Positions 7,115 through 14,160 of a stretch of 37,316 bases of DNA are shown piece by piece. A model generated the notes under the pieces. It was not told the origin of the DNA. It did not search any database and saw nothing but the letters and a program-made list of their open reading frames with translations. Position 1 is the first letter of the stretch. Each line of letters begins with the position of its first letter. The position numbers and the translations under genes are program-made. The stretch is from CAYTSA01 sp964440345 (GTDB lineage: Bacteria; Desulfobacterota; Desulfovibrionia; Desulfovibrionales; Desulfovibrionaceae). The stretch spans positions 1 through 37,316 of the forward strand of contig CAYTSA010000031.1 of assembly GCA_964440345.1 (NCBI GenBank). The letters are read 5' to 3'.

Positions 7115-8062
7115 CTACTCCACGTCCAGAATGACGTCCGCTGCCGGAAAAGCTTCAGGGATGAACCGGTATTGTGCCGCCAGGTTGATCATCTGCTGCA
7201 GGTCTTGCGGGTCGAACTGGCTGTCAAAGGCCGGCATGGTTATCTTCTCCACCAGCCCGGCTGTGAGCTTGGTGTTGTTCACAAGGATTTCTGGGACCAT
7301 GTCCGGATGGGCGTTCACGAAATCGGACGCTTTGTTTATGGCGCGGGCAAAGGCCGCCGCTGTTTCAGGATTGCCTTTTACCCAGCTTTTCTTGGCAAAC
7401 CAGCTGCCGATCATGAATTTTTTGCCGTAGCTGGCGTGTACAGACTGCACAAGCATGTCTGCGGCGCCGTGGGAAAGGATCAGGGTGACAAAAGGCTCTA
7501 CGGCAAGAACGGCGTCAACGCCGCCCTTGGTCAGCGCTGTTTCCATGGCGGGGAAGGGGACTTCCACCAGTTTGACGTCCTCGGGCTTCAGTCCGTGGGC
7601 GTCCAGTAGGGCAACCATGCTCAGTTCATTGATGTTGCCCAGGGTGTTGACGGCCACGGTTTTACCTTTGAGGCCGGCCACGCCGGCAATGCCGGAGTCT
7701 TTGCCCGCCAGCAGGCTGTGCACGCGGTGGCCGCCTTCAATGCTGATGGCGCCGGAGGTGATGAAGCCGAAGTCAAAGCCCTTGGAGTGTGCGATAATGA
7801 TGGAGATGGCGTTGGACCAGCCCACGTCCGCCTCGCCGGACTCCACGGCCGGCGCGATGACCGCGCCGCCTTTCATGGCCTTTTGTTCTACGGTAAGTCC
7901 TTCATGTTCAAAAAAGCCCATGTCTTTGGCTACATACAGTTGCAGGCAGTCTCCTATAGGAATGTAGCCAACGGTTACGGCTTTGTCCTCCGCCAGGGCC
8001 GGGCCGACCAGGAGCAACAGCGCCAGCGCTAGAAGCGAGCCAATCTCTATTTTTGTTTTCAT
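7115..8062 (-). CDS. ABC transporter periplasmic binding protein (NrtA/SsuA/TauA class)
   Basis: This 315-residue protein has a Sec signal peptide (K-T-K-I near the start, then A-L-A-L-L-L-L, cleavage probably after P-A-L-A). The mature part begins V-T-V-G-Y-I-P-I-G-D, typical of the family that binds nitrate, sulfonates, taurine or thiamine precursors. Other family features are G-G-A-V-I-A-P-A-V-E-S-G-E-A-D-V-G and the lobe-2 segment V-D-A-V-L-A-V-E-P-F. The ATG at 8062 follows AAAGGAG. It is the last gene of the minus-strand ABC operon and would deliver substrate in the periplasm to the two permeases. The ligand cannot be told from sequence; nitrate is less natural for a sulfate reducer than an organosulfur or similar small molecule, but this is inference. 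Confidence 0.9.
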   Translation of the reverse strand: MKTKIEIGSLLALALLLLVGPALAEDKAVTVGYIPIGDCLQLYVAKDMGFFEHEGLTVEQKAMKGGAVIAPAVESGEADVGWSNAISIIIAHSKGFDFGFITSGAISIEGGHRVHSLLAGKDSGIAGVAGLKGKTVAVNTLGNINELSMVALLDAHGLKPEDVKLVEVPFPAMETALTKGGVDAVLAVEPFVTLILSHGAADMLVQSVHASYGKKFMIGSWFAKKSWVKGNPETAAAFARAINKASDFVNAHPDMVPEILVNNTKLTAGLVEKITMPAFDSQFDPQDLQQMINLAAQYRFIPEAFPAADVILDVE

Positions 8063-8105
8063 GGGGCGTCTCCTTTGTGGTGGTAAAATTCTGCGTTACA
8101 ATGCC

Positions 8106-8894
8106 CTAATTGGCGCCTTGTTTCCAGCCTTTATGCCACGCCAGGGCGGTTTTATCCACATGTAAAAACAGACCGTTGAGTAGGCAGCCCGCCAGTCCCA
8201 GCATCATCACGCCAGCGTACATTTCCGGAATGTTGAAGCGGCGCTGGTTGTTCAGGATGAAGTGCCCGATTCCGTCTGTGCTGCCGATCATTTCCGAAAG
8301 CACCGCGACAATAAGCGAGATGGGCAAACTGATGCGCAGGCCGCTCATAATCTGCGGCAGAGCTGCAGGCAGCACCACGCGCCGGACCAGCCGGCGCCGG
8401 CTGGCGCCAAGGGTGCGCGCTGTGGCAATGTAGAGCGGGTCTACGCCGCGCACGCCGTCTATCGTGTTCAATACAATGGGAAAAGAGCAGGCAAAGAAGA
8501 TAACGAATATCTTCATTGACGGGCCAATGCCCAGAAAGAGCATTGCCGCGGGGATGACGGCCGGCGGCGGCAGAGGGCGGAGGAACTCCACCATTGGGTC
8601 GAAAAGGCGGTAAACACGGTCCGACAGGCCCATGGCCGCTCCCAGAGGGATCATGAGCGCTGCAGCCAGAAAATAGCCGGCAGCCATGCGGCTGAAGCTC
8701 ATGCCGACGGCGGCGGGCAAGGCGCCGCTGACGGTCATGTCCCAGAAGCGCGACAGGATAACGGTCATGGGCGGAAAGTAGAGCTGTGAGACTACTCCTG
8801 TTCGGGATACCAGCTCCCACACGGCGGCCAACAATAGCAAAAAGGCCAGGCTGGACGCTTTGCGCCCCCACCATGCTGCGCTGTGGCTGGTCAC
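8106..8894 (-). CDS. ABC transporter permease 2 (SsuC/TauC class)
   Basis: Several hydrophobic helices and the cytoplasmic EAA-type loop (A-R-T-L-G-A-S-R-R-R-L, then V-L-P-A-A-L-P) identify a BPD_transp_1 inner-membrane permease. The frame stays open upstream to an ATG at 8948. However, a GTG at 8894 overlaps the stop of the preceding permease as GTGA, has GAGG upstream, and matches the junction style used throughout this window, so I prefer it (262 residues). It would form the membrane channel together with the other permease. Two different permeases instead of one homodimer is somewhat unusual for this class, where a single permease gene is common. Confidence 0.88.
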   Translation of the reverse strand: MTSHSAAWWGRKASSLAFLLLLAAVWELVSRTGVVSQLYFPPMTVILSRFWDMTVSGALPAAVGMSFSRMAAGYFLAAALMIPLGAAMGLSDRVYRLFDPMVEFLRPLPPPAVIPAAMLFLGIGPSMKIFVIFFACSFPIVLNTIDGVRGVDPLYIATARTLGASRRRLVRRVVLPAALPQIMSGLRISLPISLIVAVLSEMIGSTDGIGHFILNNQRRFNIPEMYAGVMMLGLAGCLLNGLFLHVDKTALAWHKGWKQGAN

Positions 8895-9667
8895 GATGCG
8901 CCTCTGCAACGCCCAATGTTCCAGCATAAAATCCGGCTCTCCAGCCACACAAAGCAGCGGTTTAAAACGTAGCCAAAGAGGCCGACCACCACGATGCCGG
9001 CGTACATTTGCGCCACGTGGTAGTTGAGCGATGCAGCCAGGATGAACGCGCCAAGGCCGTCGCTGGAGGCGCTCATTTCGGTAATGACCACCACGGCTAC
9101 AGCAATGCCAAGGCCTATGCGCAGGCCTGTAAAGGCTGCGGGCAGCGAGGCTGGTCCCAGCACCTTGCGCTGCAGCGCTGCACGGCCCAGGCCAAAGGTG
9201 CGGCCTGTGCGCACCAGCACAGGGTCTACTGAGGCCACGCCGTCCATGGTGTTGATAAACACGGGCCAGCTGCAGGCCCAGGCAATGATGGCGATGTTCA
9301 AGGCGTCGCCCATGCCCAGAAAAAGAAGAGCGATTGGAATGAGCGCCACAGAGGGCATAGGCCGCAGGTATTCCACTGTGAATTCCAGCAACGCATACAG
9401 CCGGGGCCAGCAGCCGCAGGCAAAGCCCAGCCCGTAGCCGACGGCGCCGCCCAAAGCATAGCCAAGCAGCACCCTGCGCAGGGTAACGCCGAGGTGGCGG
9501 ATAATTTCCAGGTTGACCGTCAGCTCGTAGAGGCTTTCAATTACATCGCTTACAGGCGGGAGCAGGTTGGGATCGATCCAGCCAATGCGGGTGAAGAGTT
9601 CCCACAATGCGAAGCAACAGGCCAGCAGCATATAGCCTGGCGCGCGCCGGCGAAGATACGCAGTCAC
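8891..9667 (-). CDS. ABC transporter permease 1 (SsuC/TauC class)
   Basis: This 258-residue membrane protein has a first helix at about residues 10-25 (Y-M-L-L-A-C-C-F-A-L-W-E-L), several further helices and the EAA loop (G-R-T-F-G-L-G-R-A-A-L, then L-G-P-A-S-L-P). It starts at GTG 9667, overlapping the ATPase stop as GTGA, and ends overlapping the second permease. It is clearly paralogous to that permease: both share the P-P, then L-R-P-x-P, then L-F-L-G pattern. The two probably form a heterodimeric channel energised by the upstream ATPase. Confidence 0.9.
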   Translation of the reverse strand: MTAYLRRRAPGYMLLACCFALWELFTRIGWIDPNLLPPVSDVIESLYELTVNLEIIRHLGVTLRRVLLGYALGGAVGYGLGFACGCWPRLYALLEFTVEYLRPMPSVALIPIALLFLGMGDALNIAIIAWACSWPVFINTMDGVASVDPVLVRTGRTFGLGRAALQRKVLGPASLPAAFTGLRIGLGIAVAVVVITEMSASSDGLGAFILAASLNYHVAQMYAGIVVVGLFGYVLNRCFVWLESRILCWNIGRCRGAS

Positions 9668-10455
9668 GGGCGGTTCCCGTCCGGATGGCCGCCAGGCGAG
9701 CGCAGCAACGTATAAATGTCGCTGCGCATGGCCGCAAAAGCAGGTTCAGCCCGGGTGGCCAACTGGTCCCGGGGCCGGGCCATGTCTACGGTCATTGTGC
9801 GCGCCACTGACGCCGGCCTGCCTGTGAGCACCACGACGCGGTCAGAAAGATAGACCGCCTCGTCAATGTCGTGAGTGACAAAGAGGATGCTTTTCCCATG
9901 GCGTTTCCACACGGAAAGCAGTAAATCCTCAAGGTCAATGCGTGTTTGGGCGTCCACCGAGGCAAAGGGCTCGTCCATGAGCAGGATGGGCGCGCCGTAC
10001 GCAAGGCCGCGGGCGATGGCCACGCGTTGCTGCATGCCGCCAGAGAGTTGCCAGGGGTACAATGCTTCGTAGTGGTCCAGCCCCACGTCGGCCAGGGCGT
10101 CCATGGCCATCTCGCGGCGCTGCTTTTTTGCTAATTTCTTGTCTTCCAGCCCAAAGGCCACGTTTTCCATGACCGTCCGCCAGGGAAAGAGCGAGCTAAG
10201 GTAGTTTTGGAATATCAAGACCATGTCTGCAGGCGGCCCGGCAATGGTCTGGCCGTTTAACTCCACACGTCCAGAGCTGGGCTGCATGAGCCCGGCTATG
10301 CACATGAGCAATGTGGACTTGCCGCAGCCAGAGGGACCAACGAGCGAGACGAACTCGCCCTCGTCCACGCGAAAGGAAACGCTTTCAAGCGCTGTTAAGG
10401 GCGCAGAGCCGTTCTTGCCGGTGTAATGCCGGCTAAGGTCTATGACGTCGAGCAA
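9664..10455 (-). CDS. ABC transporter ATP-binding protein (SsuB/TauB class)
   Basis: The 263-residue ATPase shows Walker A G-P-S-G-C-G-K-S-T (about residues 40-48), Q-loop F-Q-N-Y, signature L-S-G-G-M-Q-Q-R, Walker B I-L-L-M-D-E-P and the switch His in V-T-H-D-I-D-E-A. It hydrolyses ATP on the cytoplasmic side to drive import through the two permeases. The start is TTG at 10455 with GGAG eight bases upstream; no better ATG is present. It is the first gene of the minus-strand operon ATPase, permease, permease, binding protein. The rare TTG start may keep its expression low. The family is sure; the substrate is not. Confidence 0.93.
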   Translation of the reverse strand: MLDVIDLSRHYTGKNGSAPLTALESVSFRVDEGEFVSLVGPSGCGKSTLLMCIAGLMQPSSGRVELNGQTIAGPPADMVLIFQNYLSSLFPWRTVMENVAFGLEDKKLAKKQRREMAMDALADVGLDHYEALYPWQLSGGMQQRVAIARGLAYGAPILLMDEPFASVDAQTRIDLEDLLLSVWKRHGKSILFVTHDIDEAVYLSDRVVVLTGRPASVARTMTVDMARPRDQLATRAEPAFAAMRSDIYTLLRSPGGHPDGNRP

Positions 10456-10571
10456 TGATATCTCCGAATATTCGCCGCGCCAACGGGAATGTCCGGGCTT
10501 TGGCGCAGAATAAAGCCGTGGGCCAGGCTGCGCTGTTGAACCGCCATGGCCGCGCTTCCATATTACACGAC

Positions 10572-10601
10572 ATTATGCAGGATAAGCCAGCGTTGCGGCA
10601 A
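10572..10601 (-). promoter_or_regulatory. Possible sigma-70-type promoter for the ABC operon
   Basis: Read on the minus strand, TTGCCG (10601-10596) is followed after 18 bases by CATAAT (10577-10572), about 115 bases upstream of the ATPase start. The match is moderate and the choice was made by eye. Confidence 0.3.
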
Positions 10602-10657
10602 AAACAAGTGTCTCCGGCTGTGGAAGGAAAGAAAATAATGGGAATAGGCATACAAGC

Positions 10658-10727
10658 TAGCGTATTTTCGCGTTGAGAGAACGCCCGCTCCTGCAACAAA
10701 TTACAGTTGGTTCAGGAAAATGCTCTA
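10658..10727 (-). repeat. R2 repeat copy 1 (complete, minus orientation)
   Basis: This 70-base element on the minus strand begins TAGAGCATTTTC and ends GAAAATACGCTA, so its ends are inverted repeats of each other and both finish in TA. Inside are a CCTGAA/TTGCAGG arm pair and a second small hairpin (GGCGTT, then CAACGC). The same arrangement recurs at 23381, 23666 and 26134. It has no coding capacity and resembles a MITE or REP-like element. Confidence 0.7.
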
Positions 10728-10804
10728 AATTCATACACAGGCCCTAGCGTCCAGGTATGCATTGGCAGTGGTTACTATGTTGCGGCGATGGCGGGATTTC
10801 GTGA

Positions 10805-13060
10805 TTATACGCCAATCTTTTCCAGAAACTGCAGGGCTCGCCAGAAGCCTTCGCCATCGTTCTTGTGGCCCTGCCAAGCTTCGGGGATGAAGGAGACGCC
10901 AGGGGCGTATGTTTTAAGCATTTTTTGCAACAGCAAAAAGTCAACGTCGCCTTGGCCAATCTGCACGCCTTCTCCATCGATTCCCTTGGCGTCCATTATG
11001 TGCAGGTGTTTGGCGTATGGAAGGATTTTTTTCAGAAATTCTTCAAAATCCCACTGGTAGTAGGTGCAGGCCATTTGTGAGTGAGAAACGTCAAGGCAGA
11101 CGCCAACGCCCGTTGTACGGCAAAAGTCTGCAATTTCGTCTGGGTCCACAAACAGATTGTGGTGCCTCTGGCCGCCGAAGTGCCAGGGAAAAGGCGGCAT
11201 GGTCTGGATGAGCGGGGTTACGCCGGTGAAGTCGAGCGCAGCAAAAGCCTGCGCCACCTGGTTGTACATGGATTGTTTTTCGTCCAGAGCAGCGAACTCG
11301 TGCAGGCTCCAGCCGCCGGCGTTGATAATTAACAACGGCGATGCAGCTTGCGGAAAAAAAGTTTTCAACTGGCGGGTAATGTCGATGACGCACTGCAGGT
11401 TTTTCATGGATTGAGAGCGGTAGGCGACGTCATTGCTGGCCAGATCGAGCACGTGGTCGTTTTCAAAGAGTTCTGGGCAATGTACGGTGAAGGACATGGA
11501 CGATGTTTCAGTAAAAAAGGCGCTGGCGTTCAGCTTCAAGTCATTATAGCTGAAATGGAATTCAACAAAATCAAGATGGATGTCGTGCGTCAGCGCGCAG
11601 AAATCATGATATCGTACAGGGATTCCGTAGGGCCGGGAAAAGGAGTAGCGTGCTTTTTTTTCTGTTTTGTGGGTCAGGTCAGATTCATAAAAGTAATCAC
11701 CGACGTCCAGGTCTCTGCTGGCAACCCGGCCAATCAATGCATCAAATCTATTGGGTTGCAGCCCCAGACCAGGGCTCTTGATTTCAATCATGTCGCGCTT
11801 GATGACGTCGCCTTTGCGGATGGGCTTGCTGGCTACCAGACTTTTTGCCAAGTTCTCCCGGTTTATGTATTCGCCTTGGGTCAGCTGCCTTTCTGTATCC
11901 TGGCCAGTGGCGGATTCCACTTCCCGTATACATTTGACCATTTGCGCGAACTCTTCGGGCAGCAAACTGCATTTATGGTCAATGCCGATCATGTCGCGGT
12001 CTATGGTGAAGTGCTTTTCAATGATCTTTGCCCCAAGGGCGACGGCGGCAATAGGCACGGAATAGCCTCTTTCGTGGCCGGAATAGCCGACAATCATCTT
12101 TGACAGCTTCTTCAGGCGGTGAATGTACTTTAAGTTTACATCTTTAAATGGAGTCGGATATGTTGAGTTGCAATGCAAAAGCGCAAACTGAGCGTACTTC
12201 TTGCGCAAGAAAGCAATGCTGGCTTGCACCTCTGATTCGGTGCACATGCCAGTAGAACATATCAATGGTTTTTCTGTTTGAGATACAAGATCAAGCAGTT
12301 CATAGTTTGTAAAATCAGCAGAAGCGACCTTGTAGGCTTCAACGCCGTACTCTTCCAGCGCGTGCAAACTCTTGGCGTCCCAGGGCGTGCATAGAGGAGT
12401 AGTGTTCTTTTTGTAGCAATAGTCAAAAAGAGCAAAAAACTGTTTTTTTGTGAGCTGTTGTTGTTTGAGAATGTCCAGGGTGTACTGGGAGCCCAGGTCG
12501 TAACAGACTTCAGCGTGTTTTCCCTTTTTGGTGTACAGCGAGTCCAGGTCGCGCATTTGGAATTTTACGCAGTCAGCGCCAGCGGTTACGGCCAGATCGA
12601 TCAATTGTTTGGCAAGCGTGAAGTCCCCGTTATGGTTGTTGCCAATCTCTGCGATGATGAACGTGTTACTGTCGTCAGTTATGGCGAAATCGCCAATTTG
12701 AAACCCGGCCATGGACTTGCGGGCGATGGCCACAAACCGTCCGGACGAGTCTGTAAGTGGAATGATGTCTATGTGTGCGGCAAAGGTTTTCTCTATCAGG
12801 CCCGGGTGGTCTGTGACACGCATGGAGATGAAATTTTTGTTCATCACGTTGTCGACAGGCTGGTTCAGGTCGAAATTCGCGTTGGTCGTTATCCATCTGC
12901 GAAAGTCGCCGTCACTGATGGATCCAGTGATGACGCCGTTGTCTTCGACCACAAAAATAATACGCGACTGGTTGTCGTTGATGCGTTTGAGCGCATTGTA
13001 GATGCACTCTCCAGAAAAAATCATGTACTCGCGTATTGCCCTGTCTACACGCATTGGCAT
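10805..13060 (-). CDS. CBS-NeuB-SAF-TIM barrel fusion (sialic-acid-like sugar synthase)
   Basis: This 751-residue protein combines four parts. Residues about 1-120 are a CBS-like pair (I-I-F-V-V-E-D-N-G-V-I-T-G-S-I-S-D-G-D). Residues about 130-375 form a NeuB synthase barrel (I-I-A-E-I-G-N-N-H-N-G-D, then D-C-V-K-F-Q-M, K-V-A-S-A-D, S-T-G-M, G-Y-S-G-H-E and I-I-E-K-H-F-T). An antifreeze-like SAF domain follows (about 385-455: R-K-G-D-V-I, G-L-G-L, I-G-R). About 465-751 looks like an AP-endonuclease-2/xylose-isomerase barrel (C-L-D-V-S-H-S, H-L-H-I-M-D). NeuB enzymes condense PEP with an N-acetylated aminosugar to make nonulosonic acids. The fused C-terminal barrel may be an epimerase or isomerase acting on the precursor; that is inference. 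Codon and base use look AT-richer than neighbours, and no glycan genes flank it, hinting at transfer. Start ATG 13060 follows AAGGGG. Confidence 0.88.
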   Translation of the reverse strand: MPMRVDRAIREYMIFSGECIYNALKRINDNQSRIIFVVEDNGVITGSISDGDFRRWITTNANFDLNQPVDNVMNKNFISMRVTDHPGLIEKTFAAHIDIIPLTDSSGRFVAIARKSMAGFQIGDFAITDDSNTFIIAEIGNNHNGDFTLAKQLIDLAVTAGADCVKFQMRDLDSLYTKKGKHAEVCYDLGSQYTLDILKQQQLTKKQFFALFDYCYKKNTTPLCTPWDAKSLHALEEYGVEAYKVASADFTNYELLDLVSQTEKPLICSTGMCTESEVQASIAFLRKKYAQFALLHCNSTYPTPFKDVNLKYIHRLKKLSKMIVGYSGHERGYSVPIAAVALGAKIIEKHFTIDRDMIGIDHKCSLLPEEFAQMVKCIREVESATGQDTERQLTQGEYINRENLAKSLVASKPIRKGDVIKRDMIEIKSPGLGLQPNRFDALIGRVASRDLDVGDYFYESDLTHKTEKKARYSFSRPYGIPVRYHDFCALTHDIHLDFVEFHFSYNDLKLNASAFFTETSSMSFTVHCPELFENDHVLDLASNDVAYRSQSMKNLQCVIDITRQLKTFFPQAASPLLIINAGGWSLHEFAALDEKQSMYNQVAQAFAALDFTGVTPLIQTMPPFPWHFGGQRHHNLFVDPDEIADFCRTTGVGVCLDVSHSQMACTYYQWDFEEFLKKILPYAKHLHIMDAKGIDGEGVQIGQGDVDFLLLQKMLKTYAPGVSFIPEAWQGHKNDGEGFWRALQFLEKIGV

Positions 13061-13381
13061 TTACGGCCCCTTATCTCCGCCAACAAATCCTTCCAGCACC
13101 ACCGCTGGAAGAGACGCTACACATTCAAGAAAACACTTGCAAATTTTTTGCCAGGTAGAGTTGTTTGCGCGCGGAAGGTTTCTCACTGTCAGCCTTGCCT
13201 TTGCTCACAGCAGGGAGCATTGGGCTGCGGCGAAATATTGACAAAATGAATGCGCTTGGCGGGTCCGCAGCTGGCTGCGCTACGCCTGTGACATTCATGC
13301 TTTTGCGGGCCGCCCGTCTTGCAAAAGCCTGCTTCTCATGACATCACTACCTCAAAGCGCACTTCTTCCAGCAGCCAGCTC
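13061..13381. other. Divergent intergenic region
   Basis: This stretch separates the minus-strand NeuB fusion from the plus-strand DUF4390 gene and should hold promoters for both. A TTGACA occurs near 13238, but no acceptable -10 box follows at 16-18 bases. I see no RNA gene, and only a short GC-rich dyad (GGGC-C-GCCC near 13307). Confidence 0.4.
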
Positions 13382-13972
13382 ATGAAACAGAAATTATATC
13401 GTTTTGTATCCCCTTTCAAGCGTTACCTGCAGGCTTTCATGCTTTCTATAACAGTGGCGTTGCTGGCGCCTTGCGGTGTCCAAGGCCAGGTTCTTAATTT
13501 AGAAAATTTGGTTGTCTCTACACAGGGGCAGCGTTTGGCTGCTGAATTCAGTATTTATTTTGACGACCACGAAGAAATCGAGCGGCTTTTGCAGGGCGGG
13601 GTTACCCTTGCTTTAACAACGGACATAGATTTGCTGCAAAAGCGGGAATTTTGGTTTGATAAGGAAATATTTGACACAGAAGTCTACAGCACGCTGTATG
13701 CAGACGCCCTGACCCGAGAATACATACTCGCAAAACCTGACGGGGTCGTTGTCAGAGACGGTTCTTTGGATTCTATTATCGAAAAACATATGCGTAACAT
13801 TATTGTGGAGATGGGAGCTGTTGATGTTTTGGAAAAAGGCGTAACATATTTTGTTAAGTTGGAGGTTTCTTTAACGCTGGACAACGTGCCTGAGTGGATG
13901 CGGGGGGCCTTGTTCTTTTGGCAATGGGATGTGGCCCCAACAGTTTCATACTCCATGAGTTTTGTGTATTAG
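13382..13972 (+). CDS. DUF4390-type exported protein
   Basis: Taking ATG 13382, this 196-residue protein has a basic N-terminus and a hydrophobic segment (F-M-L-S-I-T-V-A-L-L-A-P-C-G-V), consistent with a signal peptide or anchor. An upstream TTG at 13319 is in frame but has no ribosome site and would bury the signal. The mature part is a compact domain with repeated beta-like segments and a late W-M-R-G-A-L-F-F-W. Position immediately before an NtrY-like kinase is the recognised setting of DUF4390 genes, which supports the family call. It may be a periplasmic partner of that kinase, but its function is unknown. The stop codon TAG lies within the first bases of an R2-type repeat, so the present C-terminus may have been set by that insertion. 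Confidence 0.72.
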   Translation: MKQKLYRFVSPFKRYLQAFMLSITVALLAPCGVQGQVLNLENLVVSTQGQRLAAEFSIYFDDHEEIERLLQGGVTLALTTDIDLLQKREFWFDKEIFDTEVYSTLYADALTREYILAKPDGVVVRDGSLDSIIEKHMRNIIVEMGAVDVLEKGVTYFVKLEVSLTLDNVPEWMRGALFFWQWDVAPTVSYSMSFVY

Positions 13973-14009
13973 AGCATTTTGCCATTGAAAATGTTTAGAT
14001 GCTCTTATG
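13970..14009 (+). repeat. R2-like left-end fragment overlapping the DUF4390 stop codon
   Basis: TAGAGCATTTT at 13970 starts a 40-base stretch that ends in ATGCTCTTATG and is nearly identical to the left part of the R2 copy at 23666. It can fold as an AGAGCAT/ATGCTCT hairpin, so it could also work as a weak terminator. The right half of R2 is absent. The first TAG is the stop codon of the upstream gene. Confidence 0.6.
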
Positions 14010-14160
14010 TATAATGCTTTCATTGTAGGCCATGCGCGAGCATGCCCTGCCAGGTAGGTTCGTGGAATTATATTTCCCGCGTTGGCGAGCTGGACGTAAA
14101 AGACAATTTGTTACGAATTTTCTGCACTCATTACAATGTACACTTTGTACACCGCTAGCC

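Larger units (their letters stand above)
10456..10804. other. Intergenic region upstream of the ABC operon
   Basis: This 349-base gap lies between the ABC ATPase start and the end of the NeuB-fusion gene, both on the minus strand. I see a possible minus-strand promoter and one R2 repeat (listed separately), and no convincing gene. Short frames across it have poor composition and no ribosome site. Confidence 0.5.

Noticed and set aside
8895..8948. Longer N-terminus of the second permease from ATG 8948
   Set aside because: It would overlap the first permease by 58 bases, whereas GTG 8894 gives the four-base GTGA overlap typical of this window.
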